From NCBI GenBank assembly GCA_020444275.1, contig JAHLLG010000002.1, forward strand, positions 607,991 through 671,990: 64,000 bases of DNA. The letters are read 5' to 3'. Position numbers and translations under genes: made by a program. The DNA comes from Bacteroidota bacterium. GTDB lineage: Bacteria; Bacteroidota; Bacteroidia; Bacteroidales; UBA12077. Shown here piece after piece: positions 8,044 to 17,415 of the stretch (within the stretch, counting starts at the first letter, position 1; every line of letters begins with the position of its first letter). The notes beneath the pieces were generated by a model. The model searched no databases. It was not told where the DNA came from and saw only the letters and a program-made list of their open reading frames with translations.

Positions 8044-9258
8044 ATGAATACAATAAATATTAATACAGTTCCAGAAAACATAAATAATACTACTGACAAA
8101 ATAGAGCAAAGCAGACCCGGATACTTCGGAGAGTTCGGTGGAATGTTTGTTCCTCCGGTATTAGAACCTAAACTTCTAAAACTGGCAGAAACTTTTGAAG
8201 AGCTTAAAAACGATGGTGCTTTTATAAAAGAGTTTCATTATTATTTAAATCAGTATGTTGGACGGCCATCGCCGCTTTATTTTGCTGAAAGACTTTCGAA
8301 CGAAGTGGGAAGTCGTATTTATCTGAAACGCGAAGATCTGAATCATACCGGAGCGCATAAAATAAATAATACCATTGGACAGATTTTAGTTGCCAAACGA
8401 ATGGGGGCAAAAGAAATAATAGCTGAAACTGGTGCAGGCCAGCATGGTGTGGCAACAGCAACCGCTGCTGCTCTTATGGGAATGAAGTGTAAAATTTTTA
8501 TGGGTAAGAGAGACGCAGAGCGACAACAGTTAAATGCGTACCGTATAAAATTACTGGGTTCTGATTTTATTACAACCGATCAGGGAACAGCTACTTTGAA
8601 AGATGCTGTCGACGCAGCTTTAGGTTATTATATCGAAAATCCTGATGCATTTTATATTCTGGGTTCAGCGGTTGGGCCTCATCCGTATCCAAATATGGTA
8701 CGTTTTTTTCAGAGTGTAATTGGCACTGAGGCTCGCAATCAGATTCTACAGCAGGAAGGAAGATTGCCTGATTCAATTTTCGCTTGTGTTGGTGGTGGAT
8801 CCAATGCCATAGGACTTTATTCGGGCTTTTTGAATGATAAAAAGGTTAAAATCTTTTCTGCCGAAGGTGGAGGCGAAGGGTTAATTCCGGGAAGAACTGC
8901 ATCGACTTTAGTGATGGGTAAACCGATGGTTTTTCAGGGAACATATTCATATTGTGTTGCAGATGCGCAGGGAAATCCAGTTGACACCTATTCAATAGCC
9001 GCTGGCTTGGATTATCCGGGAGTAGGACCCGAACATGCTTTTTTAAAGGAATCAGGAAGAGCAGAATATCATTGTGTAACTGATAACGAAGCAGTGAAAG
9101 CATTTAAGAAGCTCTCTGCTTTGGAAGGTATTATTCCTGCCATTGAATCATCGCATGCAGTTGCATTGGCTATGAAACTTTTAAAAGATAAGAATCAACT
9201 GAGTATTATAAATCTTTCAGGCCGAGGCGATAAAGATGTGGATAGAAAGTTGGTTTAA
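8044..9258 (+). CDS. trpB: Tryptophan synthase beta chain
   Basis: A 404-residue TrpB. It has the N-terminal GYFGEFGGMFVPPVL motif, the pyridoxal-phosphate lysine Lys106 in NHTGAHKINN, catalytic Glu128 in AETGAGQHG, the phosphate-binding GGGSNAIG loop and a C-terminal SGRGDKD. It condenses indole and serine to tryptophan, normally in complex with TrpA. The sequence is of the TrpB1 type, but no other trp gene is in the window; the next gene is queE. Expression is probably controlled by the Trp-leader attenuator at 7616-7880. It could salvage indole or partner a TrpA encoded elsewhere. Confidence 0.97.
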   Translation: MNTININTVPENINNTTDKIEQSRPGYFGEFGGMFVPPVLEPKLLKLAETFEELKNDGAFIKEFHYYLNQYVGRPSPLYFAERLSNEVGSRIYLKREDLNHTGAHKINNTIGQILVAKRMGAKEIIAETGAGQHGVATATAAALMGMKCKIFMGKRDAERQQLNAYRIKLLGSDFITTDQGTATLKDAVDAALGYYIENPDAFYILGSAVGPHPYPNMVRFFQSVIGTEARNQILQQEGRLPDSIFACVGGGSNAIGLYSGFLNDKKVKIFSAEGGGEGLIPGRTASTLVMGKPMVFQGTYSYCVADAQGNPVDTYSIAAGLDYPGVGPEHAFLKESGRAEYHCVTDNEAVKAFKKLSALEGIIPAIESSHAVALAMKLLKDKNQLSIINLSGRGDKDVDRKLV

Positions 9259-9264
9259 AACAAT

Positions 9265-9300
9265 AATCCTGTTAGGTTTTCAAAACCTGACAGGATTTTT
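9265..9300 (+). terminator. Terminator of trpB built from a CCTGACAGG repeat
   Basis: Near-perfect hairpin AATCCTGTTAGGTTTT / AAAACCTGACAGGATT with one mismatch, followed by T5, seven nt after the trpB stop. It is a close relative of the element at 55211-55242. Confidence 0.85.
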
Positions 9301-9321
9301 AATAAAAATGAATAAATACCT

Positions 9322-9329
9322 TAACTTTG
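9322..9329 (+). promoter_or_regulatory. -7 promoter element for queE
   Basis: TAACTTTG matches TAnnTTTG, 20 nt before the queE ATG. The -33 region is only T-rich (no clear TTTG), so the call rests mainly on the -7 box and its placement after the trpB terminator. Confidence 0.5.
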
Positions 9330-9349
9330 CATCGTTTAAATACTGAGGG

Positions 9350-9982
9350 ATGAAAAATTTTGATGAAGAGATAGCGCGTAAAGGCACAGAATTGCCTTTG
9401 GTAGAAGATTTTTATTCGTTGCAAGGTGAAGGTTATCATACTGGAAAAGCCGCTTATTTTATTCGAATTGGAGGATGCGATATTGGTTGCCGATGGTGCG
9501 ATTCTAAAATGTCGTGGAATCCAAATATTCATCCGTTGGTTTCAATAGATAAAATAGTAGCCAGTGCATTAACCACTGCAGCAAATGCTGTAGTAGTGAC
9601 TGGTGGTGAGCCCAGTTTATTCAATTTAAAACCTCTGACAGACAAACTAAAAACGCATCATATTGAAACATTCATCGAAACTGCCGGGGTTAAACCACTA
9701 ACCGGGCAATGGGATTGGATTTGTTTATCACCTAAAAAACAAAGTCCGCCTGTTGATGAACTATATGAACGAGCAGATGAGCTCAAAGTGATAATTTATG
9801 ATGACGATGATTTTCATTGGGCCGAAGAAGCTGCAAATAAAGTAAACAAAAAATGTAAACTTTATTTACAGTCGGAGTGGAGTCGTTATCAAAAGAATAT
9901 TCCTGCGATTGTCGATTATGTAAAAACCTATCCTAAGTGGAGTGTTTCATTGCAATCGCATAAGTTTATGCACATACCTTAG
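9350..9982 (+). CDS. queE: 7-carboxy-7-deazaguanine synthase
   Basis: A 210-residue radical-SAM enzyme. The cluster-binding cysteines are Cys43, Cys47 and Cys50 in GGCDIGCRWCD (a CxxxCxxC pattern), preceded by DFYSLQGEG, the QueE substrate-loop signature, and followed by TGGEP. QueE converts 6-carboxy-tetrahydropterin to 7-carboxy-7-deazaguanine in queuosine biosynthesis. Other queuosine genes are not adjacent. It follows the trpB terminator and has its own -7 promoter box. Confidence 0.93.
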   Translation: MKNFDEEIARKGTELPLVEDFYSLQGEGYHTGKAAYFIRIGGCDIGCRWCDSKMSWNPNIHPLVSIDKIVASALTTAANAVVVTGGEPSLFNLKPLTDKLKTHHIETFIETAGVKPLTGQWDWICLSPKKQSPPVDELYERADELKVIIYDDDDFHWAEEAANKVNKKCKLYLQSEWSRYQKNIPAIVDYVKTYPKWSVSLQSHKFMHIP

Positions 9983-10186
9983 ATTTCATTTTTTAAGTGC
10001 GTTAAAAGCTGTTAAGCCTGACATAGTTAAAAGGCTTCAAAAATTAATAACCTATTTACCAAATTACTATTTTACCATTTTACGAGTTAACCATCAAACA
10101 AAATAAACATTTCATTAAATTACTGTTCTACTATTTAAGAAATACACTTTTTTTTGTACCTTCAAAGTCCATTAAAACATAAATTT

Positions 10187-12193
10187 ATGAGAAAAGTAAT
10201 AGTTCTATTCCTTATTGTTCTCGTTCCTTTATTATCAAATGCGCAATATAACTATACAACAAAGAATAATAAAGCCATAAAGGCATATGAAGAGGCTCTC
10301 CAGTACTTTAATAGAATGGATTATTTTAGTGCTGTTCAACTAATGAATAAAGCCATAAAATACGATAAGAAATTTATCGAAGCACATCTTGTTTTAGCTG
10401 AAATCTATATTGAAAATAACAATATTGATAAAGCAATTCAATCCTATTATAATGTAATTGATTTAAACCCGGATTTTTTCCCTGGTTTATACTCTTCGTT
10501 AGCACAACTGGAAATGATGCAAAACAATTTTCAGTCGGCAAAAGAGCATTTGGAAAAGTTTCTAACCTATGATAATCTTAAACCGATAACCAGATCCAGA
10601 GCCAAACGAAAAATAGAATCGTGTGAATTTGCAATAGATGCTATAAATAATCCGGTTCCGTTTAATCCGGTAAATTTGAGTGATCATATCAATACATATT
10701 ATGATGAATACTGGCCATCATTAACAGCCGATGAACAAACGCTTGTTATTACCCGGTTAATACCGAAAGAGCTTATACAACATACAGATGATCTGCATGA
10801 TAATCAAGCAGAACAAGAAGGTAATTATGAATCAAACACACCTGTAATACCGGGAAGAAGTGAAGTTCAGGAAGATTTTTACATTAGTGTAAAAGAGAAC
10901 GGTGTATGGTCTGAAGCAATTAATGCGGGCAAACCTCTAAATACCAATGGAAATGAAGGTGCTCAAACCATTAAAGTTGATGGTCGTGTGATGTATTTCA
11001 CTGCATGTAATCGATCCGATGGAAAAGGACGATGCGATATCTATTCAAGTATTAAGGAAAATGGAACATGGTCAGAACCAGTTAATTTGGGTAGCCCGGT
11101 TAACACATCAGACTGGGAGGCGCAGCCATCCATATCAGCCGATGGGAAAACCTTATATTTTGTAAGCAACAGATCGGGAGGTTTTGGACAAAAAGATATT
11201 TGGTACAGCACCTTAAGTGAAGATGGAAACTGGTCGTTGCCAAAGAATTTGGGCGAGAATATTAATAGTGCAGGCCAGGAGCAATCCCCTTTTATTCATC
11301 CCGATAACAAAACGTTGTATTTTGCATCCGATGGTATTATTGGTATGGGAGGGTTTGATCTATATAAAGCAACCATGAATGAAGATGGAACGTGGAGTGA
11401 GCCAATGAATCTGGGTTATCCTATTAATACAACATATGATGAAATTGGCCTGATTGTTAATGCGGTAGGAAATATGGCCTATTTTTCATCCGATAGGTTA
11501 AGTAATAAACGAAGAGATATTTTTCAGTTTGAGCTTTATAAAGAGGCACGACCAAATCCGGTATCGTATATAAAGGGAAAAGTATTTGATGCAAATACAA
11601 AAAAAAGTTTAGTTGCTCATTTCGAATTGATAAATCTGGAGACGAACGAAGTGGTTATGGAAGCAAAATCTGAAGCAATAAATGGAGAGTTTTTGGTTTG
11701 TATTCCTACAGATAATAATTATGCCTTAAATGTTTCTAAAGACAACTATCTTTTTTATTCAGAAAACTTTGAATTAAAAGGAGTTCACGAAATTACCGAT
11801 CCGTATTTAAAAGATGTAGCTTTAAAACCTATCAAACCGGGCGAAAAGATTATTCTGCGTAATATATTTTATGCAACTGATTCGTATGGATTAAAAGATG
11901 AGTCTGTTGCTGAATTAACCAAATTACTTGAGTTTTTAAATAATAATAAAGCATTAAGGATTGAAATTTCAGGGCATACTGATAACGTGGGCACATCAGA
12001 GTATAATATTGAATTATCTGATAAACGGGCAAAATCGGTTTATAATTATTTAGTTGATCATGGTATTAATAAAGACAGGTTAACATACAAAGGATATGGT
12101 GAAACTCAACCAATTAGTACGAATGATAATAAAGAGGGAAGATCTGAAAACAGAAGAACAGAACTAAAAATTTTATCTTCAATTGAGCAATAA
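10187..12193 (+). CDS. OmpA-family protein with TPR, beta-propeller and carboxypeptidase-regulatory domains (PorE-like)
   Basis: A 668-residue protein from ATG 10187, chosen because it gives a clean signal peptide ending LLSNAQ; there is no lipobox. Domains in order: TPR repeats (about 22-155), PD40/WD40-like propeller repeats (about 170-465, with repeated TLYFVSNRSGGFGQKDIW-type strands), a carboxypeptidase-regulatory-like fold (about 470-555), and an OmpA C-terminal peptidoglycan-binding domain (about 560-668, SGHTDNVGTSEYN and SDKRA). This order is that of PorE, a periplasmic component of the type IX secretion system. Many paralogues share it, so assignment to the secretion machinery is tentative. 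Two SiaC-family genes follow on the same strand. Confidence 0.85.
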   Translation: MRKVIVLFLIVLVPLLSNAQYNYTTKNNKAIKAYEEALQYFNRMDYFSAVQLMNKAIKYDKKFIEAHLVLAEIYIENNNIDKAIQSYYNVIDLNPDFFPGLYSSLAQLEMMQNNFQSAKEHLEKFLTYDNLKPITRSRAKRKIESCEFAIDAINNPVPFNPVNLSDHINTYYDEYWPSLTADEQTLVITRLIPKELIQHTDDLHDNQAEQEGNYESNTPVIPGRSEVQEDFYISVKENGVWSEAINAGKPLNTNGNEGAQTIKVDGRVMYFTACNRSDGKGRCDIYSSIKENGTWSEPVNLGSPVNTSDWEAQPSISADGKTLYFVSNRSGGFGQKDIWYSTLSEDGNWSLPKNLGENINSAGQEQSPFIHPDNKTLYFASDGIIGMGGFDLYKATMNEDGTWSEPMNLGYPINTTYDEIGLIVNAVGNMAYFSSDRLSNKRRDIFQFELYKEARPNPVSYIKGKVFDANTKKSLVAHFELINLETNEVVMEAKSEAINGEFLVCIPTDNNYALNVSKDNYLFYSENFELKGVHEITDPYLKDVALKPIKPGEKIILRNIFYATDSYGLKDESVAELTKLLEFLNNNKALRIEISGHTDNVGTSEYNIELSDKRAKSVYNYLVDHGINKDRLTYKGYGETQPISTNDNKEGRSENRRTELKILSSIEQ

Positions 12194-12251
12194 CACGTAA
12201 ATTATTCTTAAATTTATGAATAACAACATTAACTCTAATAAATAGTTTTTA

Positions 12252-12644
12252 ATGAAGCCACTAAAAATTCTAGCAACAGAGTCAAGTCCTGCCGTTAATT
12301 TTGATCCTAAAAAAGGTAAATTTCAAATTGCAGGAAATTCGCTACCGGAAAATTCTAGAGGATTTTACGAACCGGTTATTGATTGGTTGGATCAATATGC
12401 GGAATCTCCAAATCCTGAAACTGAAATAGAGTTCAAGATGATTTTGCTCAATACCTCTTCAACTAAGTTATTTATTGATATATTCAGGAAGATTAATAAA
12501 ATAGTAGATTATAGTGATTCAAAGGTAAACGTTGTTTGGAATTATGTGTATGGCGATGACGACATTCATGATGTAGGTGTTGATTTCAAGGCATTTTGCA
12601 AAGCTTCATTCGAGCTGGTTGCTGTAAACAATGAAGCAATTTAG
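12252..12644 (+). CDS. SiaC-family regulatory phosphoprotein (DUF1987), copy 1
   Basis: A 130-residue DUF1987 protein. It has the VNFDPKKGKFQIAGNSLPEN opening and the LLNTSSTKLFID helix. In Pseudomonas aeruginosa, SiaC is phosphorylated on Thr68 by SiaB and dephosphorylated by SiaA, and its unmodified form binds the diguanylate cyclase SiaD. Here residue 68 is also Thr (Asn67-Thr68-Ser69), so this copy probably keeps the phosphosite. It follows the PorE-like gene by 58 nt and is followed by a terminator and a second copy. No siaA or siaB homologue is in the window; the nearest signalling gene is the convergent nucleotide cyclase at 13132-14544. Confidence 0.88.
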   Translation: MKPLKILATESSPAVNFDPKKGKFQIAGNSLPENSRGFYEPVIDWLDQYAESPNPETEIEFKMILLNTSSTKLFIDIFRKINKIVDYSDSKVNVVWNYVYGDDDIHDVGVDFKAFCKASFELVAVNNEAI

Positions 12645-12671
12645 ATAGCTCTGATATATTTATGATCAAAA

Positions 12672-12700
12672 AAAGATGTTTATACCATAAACATCTTTTT
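12672..12700 (+). terminator. Intrinsic terminator between the two SiaC-family genes
   Basis: AAAGATGTTTAT and ATAAACATCTTT arms around a 3-nt loop, followed by a T-rich run. The second DUF1987 gene starts about 40 nt further on, so the two copies are probably separately transcribed or attenuated. Confidence 0.8.
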
Positions 12701-12738
12701 CTTTTTTTTGTAACTTGTATAATTATATTAAATTTTTG

Positions 12739-13131
12739 ATGATGAATATATTACATGTTAATCAGACCGAAGACACACCATTGGTTCATTTTGACCCAGA
12801 TACCGGTAAGTTTGAGATTAAAGGTAATTCTATTCCTGAAAATATTTATCTGTTTTTTAACCCGATTTTTGAATGGATCGATAAGTATTTAGAACAACCT
12901 TGTAAGAAAACAGAATTTATATTTCAAATGAAAATGATAAGTTCTGCTTCTACAAAAATGTTTTACGAGTTAATGAATAAGATTGACACATTATATGAAA
13001 AATCGGAATGCGAGGTAAAGATTACCTGGTATTATAGCCTTTACGATGATGAAATAAGAGAAATAGGCAACGATTTCAAAGATGGTGTTTTAGTGCCTTT
13101 CGATATTGTTTTAGTTGATTCAGAGAGCTAA
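12739..13131 (+). CDS. SiaC-family regulatory phosphoprotein (DUF1987), copy 2
   Basis: A 130-residue paralogue of the preceding gene: VHFDPDTGKFEIKGNSIPEN and MISSASTKMFYEL. ATG 12739 is followed directly by a second ATG; either may be used. By alignment with copy 1 the SiaC phosphothreonine position is Ser69 here, so the phosphosite is changed but still a hydroxyl residue. Its stop abuts the 3' end of the convergent cyclase-HD gene with no spacer. A pair with different phosphosites suggests two separately tuned inputs; partners are unknown. Confidence 0.85.
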   Translation: MMNILHVNQTEDTPLVHFDPDTGKFEIKGNSIPENIYLFFNPIFEWIDKYLEQPCKKTEFIFQMKMISSASTKMFYELMNKIDTLYEKSECEVKITWYYSLYDDEIREIGNDFKDGVLVPFDIVLVDSES

Positions 13132-14544
13132 TTAATCGTCTTCAATAAGCTTTTTAATACGTTCAATCTGCATTTGCTTGTTTACTTCACGCAGGTTTAA
13201 AGCTGTTTTGGTAAAGAACTGGTGATTTGATAAAAACTTTACCTGCAGTTTATTCCAATCATTCAGATTATCAATTTTATTTTGTTCTTTAAGTTCCTTA
13301 TAAAGCGTGTTAGAAACTGGTATAAAATCACTTCTTCCTAAATAATCCAAATCAGAATCGCACATAATACTTTCCATTAAATTTTTAGGATTTGGTGGTA
13401 ATTTTGTAGCCATAATAAGATCACAAATCTTATCGATTTGTTCTGGTGTATAACGATACTTTGGCAGGTATTCCTTAGCTAACTGTGTTCCGTTATACTC
13501 ATGTTCATCGTAATCAATAATATGTCCAGCATCATGGAACAAAGCAGCGGTTTTTAATAACAAGATAGATTCATCATCAACACCCTCACCATAACCGATC
13601 AGTTCGGCCTGGTTAATAACATCAATTGTATGCTTAAAGTTATGATAATATAAATATGGTGGCAATTCCCTCTCAAGTCGATCAAGTATAATTTCCTGCA
13701 AATCGGTAAACTGTCTTAGTAAATATTTATTCCATAAAATCTGATTCGGTCTTCTGCCTCTTTTTCGATCATCAGAAAATGCAGGTTTTATTCTCTTCAG
13801 AAAATACATTTCCATATCACCTTTATACTTTACCGGAATTTTTCCATTGTATTCGCAAACAAAGTATTGTTTAACAAGCTCGTATGTCATTATGGAAATA
13901 TTAATCTGACCTACCTCGCCAGCCGAAGCCATGCGGGTGGCAATGTTAACCGTATCGCCTTTTAATTCGTAAGAAATCTTTTTTCTTCCGGAGAACGTAG
14001 CAGTTACAGGTCCAGTATGAATGCCCATTTTTAAATCCCAGAATTTTTTGTCTTGGCTTTCATACTCAATTTTTAGCTGGGTTAAATAGTCCTGCATCTC
14101 TAGAGCTGCCAGAACAACGTCAACCGGGTTTGTAATATTTTTAACAGGAACACCACCGGCACACATGTAAGCATCACCAATAGTTTTTATTTTTTCTATC
14201 TTATATTTCTTTACAATGGAATTAAAATGAAAAATAATTTGATCGAGTTCATCAATGATATCACTTGTTCCTGATTGTTCAGCTATGGTTTTAAATCCCT
14301 GTATATCAGCATAAAGAACGGTTGCCATTTCGAACCGTGTAGTTCTGTTTTTTAGTTGACTGCTGGCTTCTTTAGGCAGAACATCAGGAGGAATAGATGA
14401 AATTATATTATCTAATTTCTGGTTTTGTTTAGTAACTTTTTTATTGGTTTCGGTAAGATCTTTAACTTGATTTAAAAGTTTTTTGTTTTCTCTTAGTAAG
14501 TCGGCTATTTTTAAAACGAGTTTTTGTTCTTGTTCTTTATCCAT
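13132..14544 (-). CDS. Class III nucleotide cyclase fused to an HD phosphohydrolase domain
   Basis: A 470-residue protein. An N-terminal coiled coil (about 5-50) is followed by a class III cyclase domain (about 70-235) with metal-binding Asp80 (YADIQGF) and Asp124 (KTIGDAYM), Lys120 and Glu193 at the base-specificity positions, and Asn200/Arg204 in DTVNIATRM; this pattern fits adenylate rather than guanylate cyclase. An HD domain follows (about 280-440): YHNFKHT (His301, His305), HD at 337-338, His341, and Asp at about 396-398. The YHN..H...HD..H spacing recalls class I cyclic-nucleotide phosphodiesterases. There is no signal peptide, so it is cytoplasmic. Synthesis and breakdown of a cyclic nucleotide may thus sit on one chain. 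Confidence 0.85.
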   Translation of the reverse strand: MDKEQEQKLVLKIADLLRENKKLLNQVKDLTETNKKVTKQNQKLDNIISSIPPDVLPKEASSQLKNRTTRFEMATVLYADIQGFKTIAEQSGTSDIIDELDQIIFHFNSIVKKYKIEKIKTIGDAYMCAGGVPVKNITNPVDVVLAALEMQDYLTQLKIEYESQDKKFWDLKMGIHTGPVTATFSGRKKISYELKGDTVNIATRMASAGEVGQINISIMTYELVKQYFVCEYNGKIPVKYKGDMEMYFLKRIKPAFSDDRKRGRRPNQILWNKYLLRQFTDLQEIILDRLERELPPYLYYHNFKHTIDVINQAELIGYGEGVDDESILLLKTAALFHDAGHIIDYDEHEYNGTQLAKEYLPKYRYTPEQIDKICDLIMATKLPPNPKNLMESIMCDSDLDYLGRSDFIPVSNTLYKELKEQNKIDNLNDWNKLQVKFLSNHQFFTKTALNLREVNKQMQIERIKKLIEDD

Positions 14545-14737
14545 TGCTGATTAATTGTAGGATTCTGCTTAAATATATGCTAAACGTAAATTTACTTATT
14601 TTGTTTCCAATTACCAATATAAACCTGCGATAATATTTCGTATACTTCAGTTAATAGAGAAAGGTTATATGATTTTAAAAGATTTTTATGGAAATTTAAG
14701 AATCGTGGATTAAGTTCTTTTATAGCAGGACAAAAGG

Positions 14738-17380
14738 TTATTGCTTTATAAGTTTTTTAGAAATATATATATCTGGTGTAGAGATTTTTAAAATATAAGT
14801 ACCTTTTGGCAAAGAATTTAATTCACTGCTTCCAATAATAATGCTATTGCCAGCTTCAAATGTTTTTAAGGGCTTTTGAACCAATAATTCTCCATTAATT
14901 GAAAACAGGCTTATCATTGTTGGTGATTGTTCTATCTTATCAAACTCAATTAATAATTCGTCATGAAATGGATTTGGATATGCATTAAATACTAACGGCA
15001 TGCCGCTATGTATCGACTGTACTTGTACAACATGAATATCTACAGGCACTTCGGTCTGATCTTCATCATTTTCAATGATTCGTAACATACAGGAATAATT
15101 TCCTGTCACTATGGAAGTAGAATCAATATGTATTAAAATTGAATCTATTTCTTGAATTGCTATTATACCAGAGCTTTTGTTAACAGTTATCCATGTATCT
15201 GATTTTGTTGGAAAATCCAGTTCAACAGTATACTCTAATAATCTGTTTCCGGTATTTTCTATATATATGTTGTAGCTTTTGTTAGAAGATTCTTCAATGG
15301 TGTCACGTATAGATTTAGGTGTTATTACGGCACTTGTGGTATCTTTTACAAAAATGGCAAACACAATTGTATCGTTGGTACTGTTTTCTTTTTCAATTAT
15401 TAAATTACAGTCGAAGTTACCAAATCCAATTTCATTGGTTTCAACAGATGCAGTAACTGTATCAGTTTCAGTTAATGCCAAATTTCCGGAATTTTTATTC
15501 AAACTGATCCAATTGTTCGATTCTGCATCATCAATTTGCAAAGTGTAATTAAATGATAGCAAACCGTTATTTTTTAAATAGATTTCATATTCAGCACTAT
15601 TTCCACTCCACAGCGTATCAGTAATCTCTTGTGGCTCAATATATGTAGATATGGAATCTTTAACAAAAAGATTAATAGTTACCGTATCTGTTTCAGCATC
15701 GGCTGATGTTAAAATTATATTTGCAGAATAGTTGCCGGCAGTTAAATCTATTGTATTAATTGTAGCTTTTACCGTATCGTTCTGTGTTCCATATAAGTTA
15801 CCAGAACTTTTATCTAAACTTACCCAATAATTGGTGGCTGCATTTTTTATCTTGATTTCATAACTTGTACTAACGGCATTGCTATCGTTGTAAATTACAA
15901 TATTATGCGTATTGGTTTCATCAAAAAATAAAGTATCATTGATAATATCTGATTCAACCTTTAGGGCAATTGAATCGGTCAGTTCCTGAGGTGTTCTTAA
16001 TGTAATATTAACCCGGGTTATATTTTTCCAGTTCACATCAACATTATAGATTGTATCATTAACATATCCATCTGCCGAAGCGACAATATTGTATGTCCCT
16101 TTTTCAATTAATCTATGATAATTTCCATGATTAGGATCGGTAAACACCATGGAACTGTCGTCTTCTTCGTCATGGTTTATGATCTCAACCATCGCATCTA
16201 ACGGATCATTGCTTGTGTTTTTTACAATGCCACTTATACCATACAGACACTCATTTATGTAATTCAGAAGAGATTGTTTGTTATAGTTCCAATAATTATT
16301 AAGATTTTCTACTCCCAGTAGTTTTGTTGTAGAAACTTCAATAGTTACCTCTCTGCATTGATGCCAGTAATTCATATAATCTTGTCGGCCACCTCCAATC
16401 TGATACCAGCTTGCTCCATGTGTAACACCATCAGCATAAAGACTAGACATGTAGTTTGTGTTTACGGTTCTTGCTGTAGTAACATAATCAGTGCATATTT
16501 GCTCAAACCAATCTGTATCGGCATGTCGATTTGAACTTAAACTCCACGTATCCCACGGATAATTCATGACTTCAACTCCGCCGTGAAAATTTGCCGACAT
16601 AACAAAGTTGTGTGCATCTGCAAAATCCATCATGGCTTGTGTTTCTGGTTGGTACGGGCTGTTTGCACCTATTCTGGGATCTGGAAAATCTCTGTTAATA
16701 TCTTTTACGCCATTTGATCGAATTGCATCCTGAACGGTCTGGTTTCCGCCATAATATGTTCCATCTGGATTTGCGTTAGGATTAATATATATTTCTACTT
16801 CGTTGACGAGTTCTGTAATTTGTGCAGCACTTCCATATGTTGTAAGTAGCGAATCGGCTAAACGAAGCATTAATATAAAGCCTGTTACTTCGTCGCCATG
16901 CATTGTACTAGTATAGAAGAATTCAGGTTCTGCTTCTTCTGAACTCACATTATCTGAAATTTTCAGTACATATAGTTGGCGGCCATTAGCTGTTTCTCCT
17001 ATTGAATCCAGTTTGCAAAGAGAAGGATAGGAGCTTTCAAAATTTTTCATCATCTCACGATAAACTTCATACGTAGGATATCGATCGAAGTTCTCCATTT
17101 CTCCAATCGTTGTAGCCATTATAATGGATTTAGGAATATCTTTTTGAAGAAATTCAATTTTATATTCTAATTTTTTGAAATCATCCATCTCGTCTGGCAT
17201 TGCATAGGCAAAAACTTCCAGACCTTTTACATTATCAATCGATATTAATTTTGTTATGGTATCTAACTCTGATTGATCATTAATCATGAATTTAAAATAA
17301 TACTCTGGTGTACTATTTTGTGCGAATACCCTAACACAGAAAAAAAGTGAAAATAGCGATATGATAATGGTTTGTTTCAT
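14738..17380 (-). CDS. Secreted M14-family zinc carboxypeptidase with BACON-like repeats and T9SS sorting domain
   Basis: An 880-residue exported protein (signal peptide ending CVRVFAQ). The M14 domain spans about 100-370, with zinc ligands His161, Glu164 (MHGDE) and His266 (NFHGG) and general base Glu348 (VTIEVS). A carboxypeptidase-regulatory-like domain follows (about 373-455), then three tandem ~100-residue beta-rich units (about 470-790) sharing the pattern NYWVSLDKSSGNL...GNY/F, like BACON domains. The last ~80 residues (from NAYPNPFHDELLIEF) are a type A T9SS sorting domain. It is predicted to be exported through the T9SS to the surface or medium and to trim peptides. It lies 35 nt downstream of a serpin gene on the same strand. 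Confidence 0.92.
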   Translation of the reverse strand: MKQTIIISLFSLFFCVRVFAQNSTPEYYFKFMINDQSELDTITKLISIDNVKGLEVFAYAMPDEMDDFKKLEYKIEFLQKDIPKSIIMATTIGEMENFDRYPTYEVYREMMKNFESSYPSLCKLDSIGETANGRQLYVLKISDNVSSEEAEPEFFYTSTMHGDEVTGFILMLRLADSLLTTYGSAAQITELVNEVEIYINPNANPDGTYYGGNQTVQDAIRSNGVKDINRDFPDPRIGANSPYQPETQAMMDFADAHNFVMSANFHGGVEVMNYPWDTWSLSSNRHADTDWFEQICTDYVTTARTVNTNYMSSLYADGVTHGASWYQIGGGRQDYMNYWHQCREVTIEVSTTKLLGVENLNNYWNYNKQSLLNYINECLYGISGIVKNTSNDPLDAMVEIINHDEEDDSSMVFTDPNHGNYHRLIEKGTYNIVASADGYVNDTIYNVDVNWKNITRVNITLRTPQELTDSIALKVESDIINDTLFFDETNTHNIVIYNDSNAVSTSYEIKIKNAATNYWVSLDKSSGNLYGTQNDTVKATINTIDLTAGNYSANIILTSADAETDTVTINLFVKDSISTYIEPQEITDTLWSGNSAEYEIYLKNNGLLSFNYTLQIDDAESNNWISLNKNSGNLALTETDTVTASVETNEIGFGNFDCNLIIEKENSTNDTIVFAIFVKDTTSAVITPKSIRDTIEESSNKSYNIYIENTGNRLLEYTVELDFPTKSDTWITVNKSSGIIAIQEIDSILIHIDSTSIVTGNYSCMLRIIENDEDQTEVPVDIHVVQVQSIHSGMPLVFNAYPNPFHDELLIEFDKIEQSPTMISLFSINGELLVQKPLKTFEAGNSIIIGSSELNSLPKGTYILKISTPDIYISKKLIKQ

Positions 17381-17415
17381 TCTTAATTTTTAAGCTAGTA
17401 TAGAGTATCTTGAAT

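Noticed and set aside
10154-10186. Longer start for the OmpA-like protein
   Set aside because: It would bury the clear signal peptide that begins at 10187.
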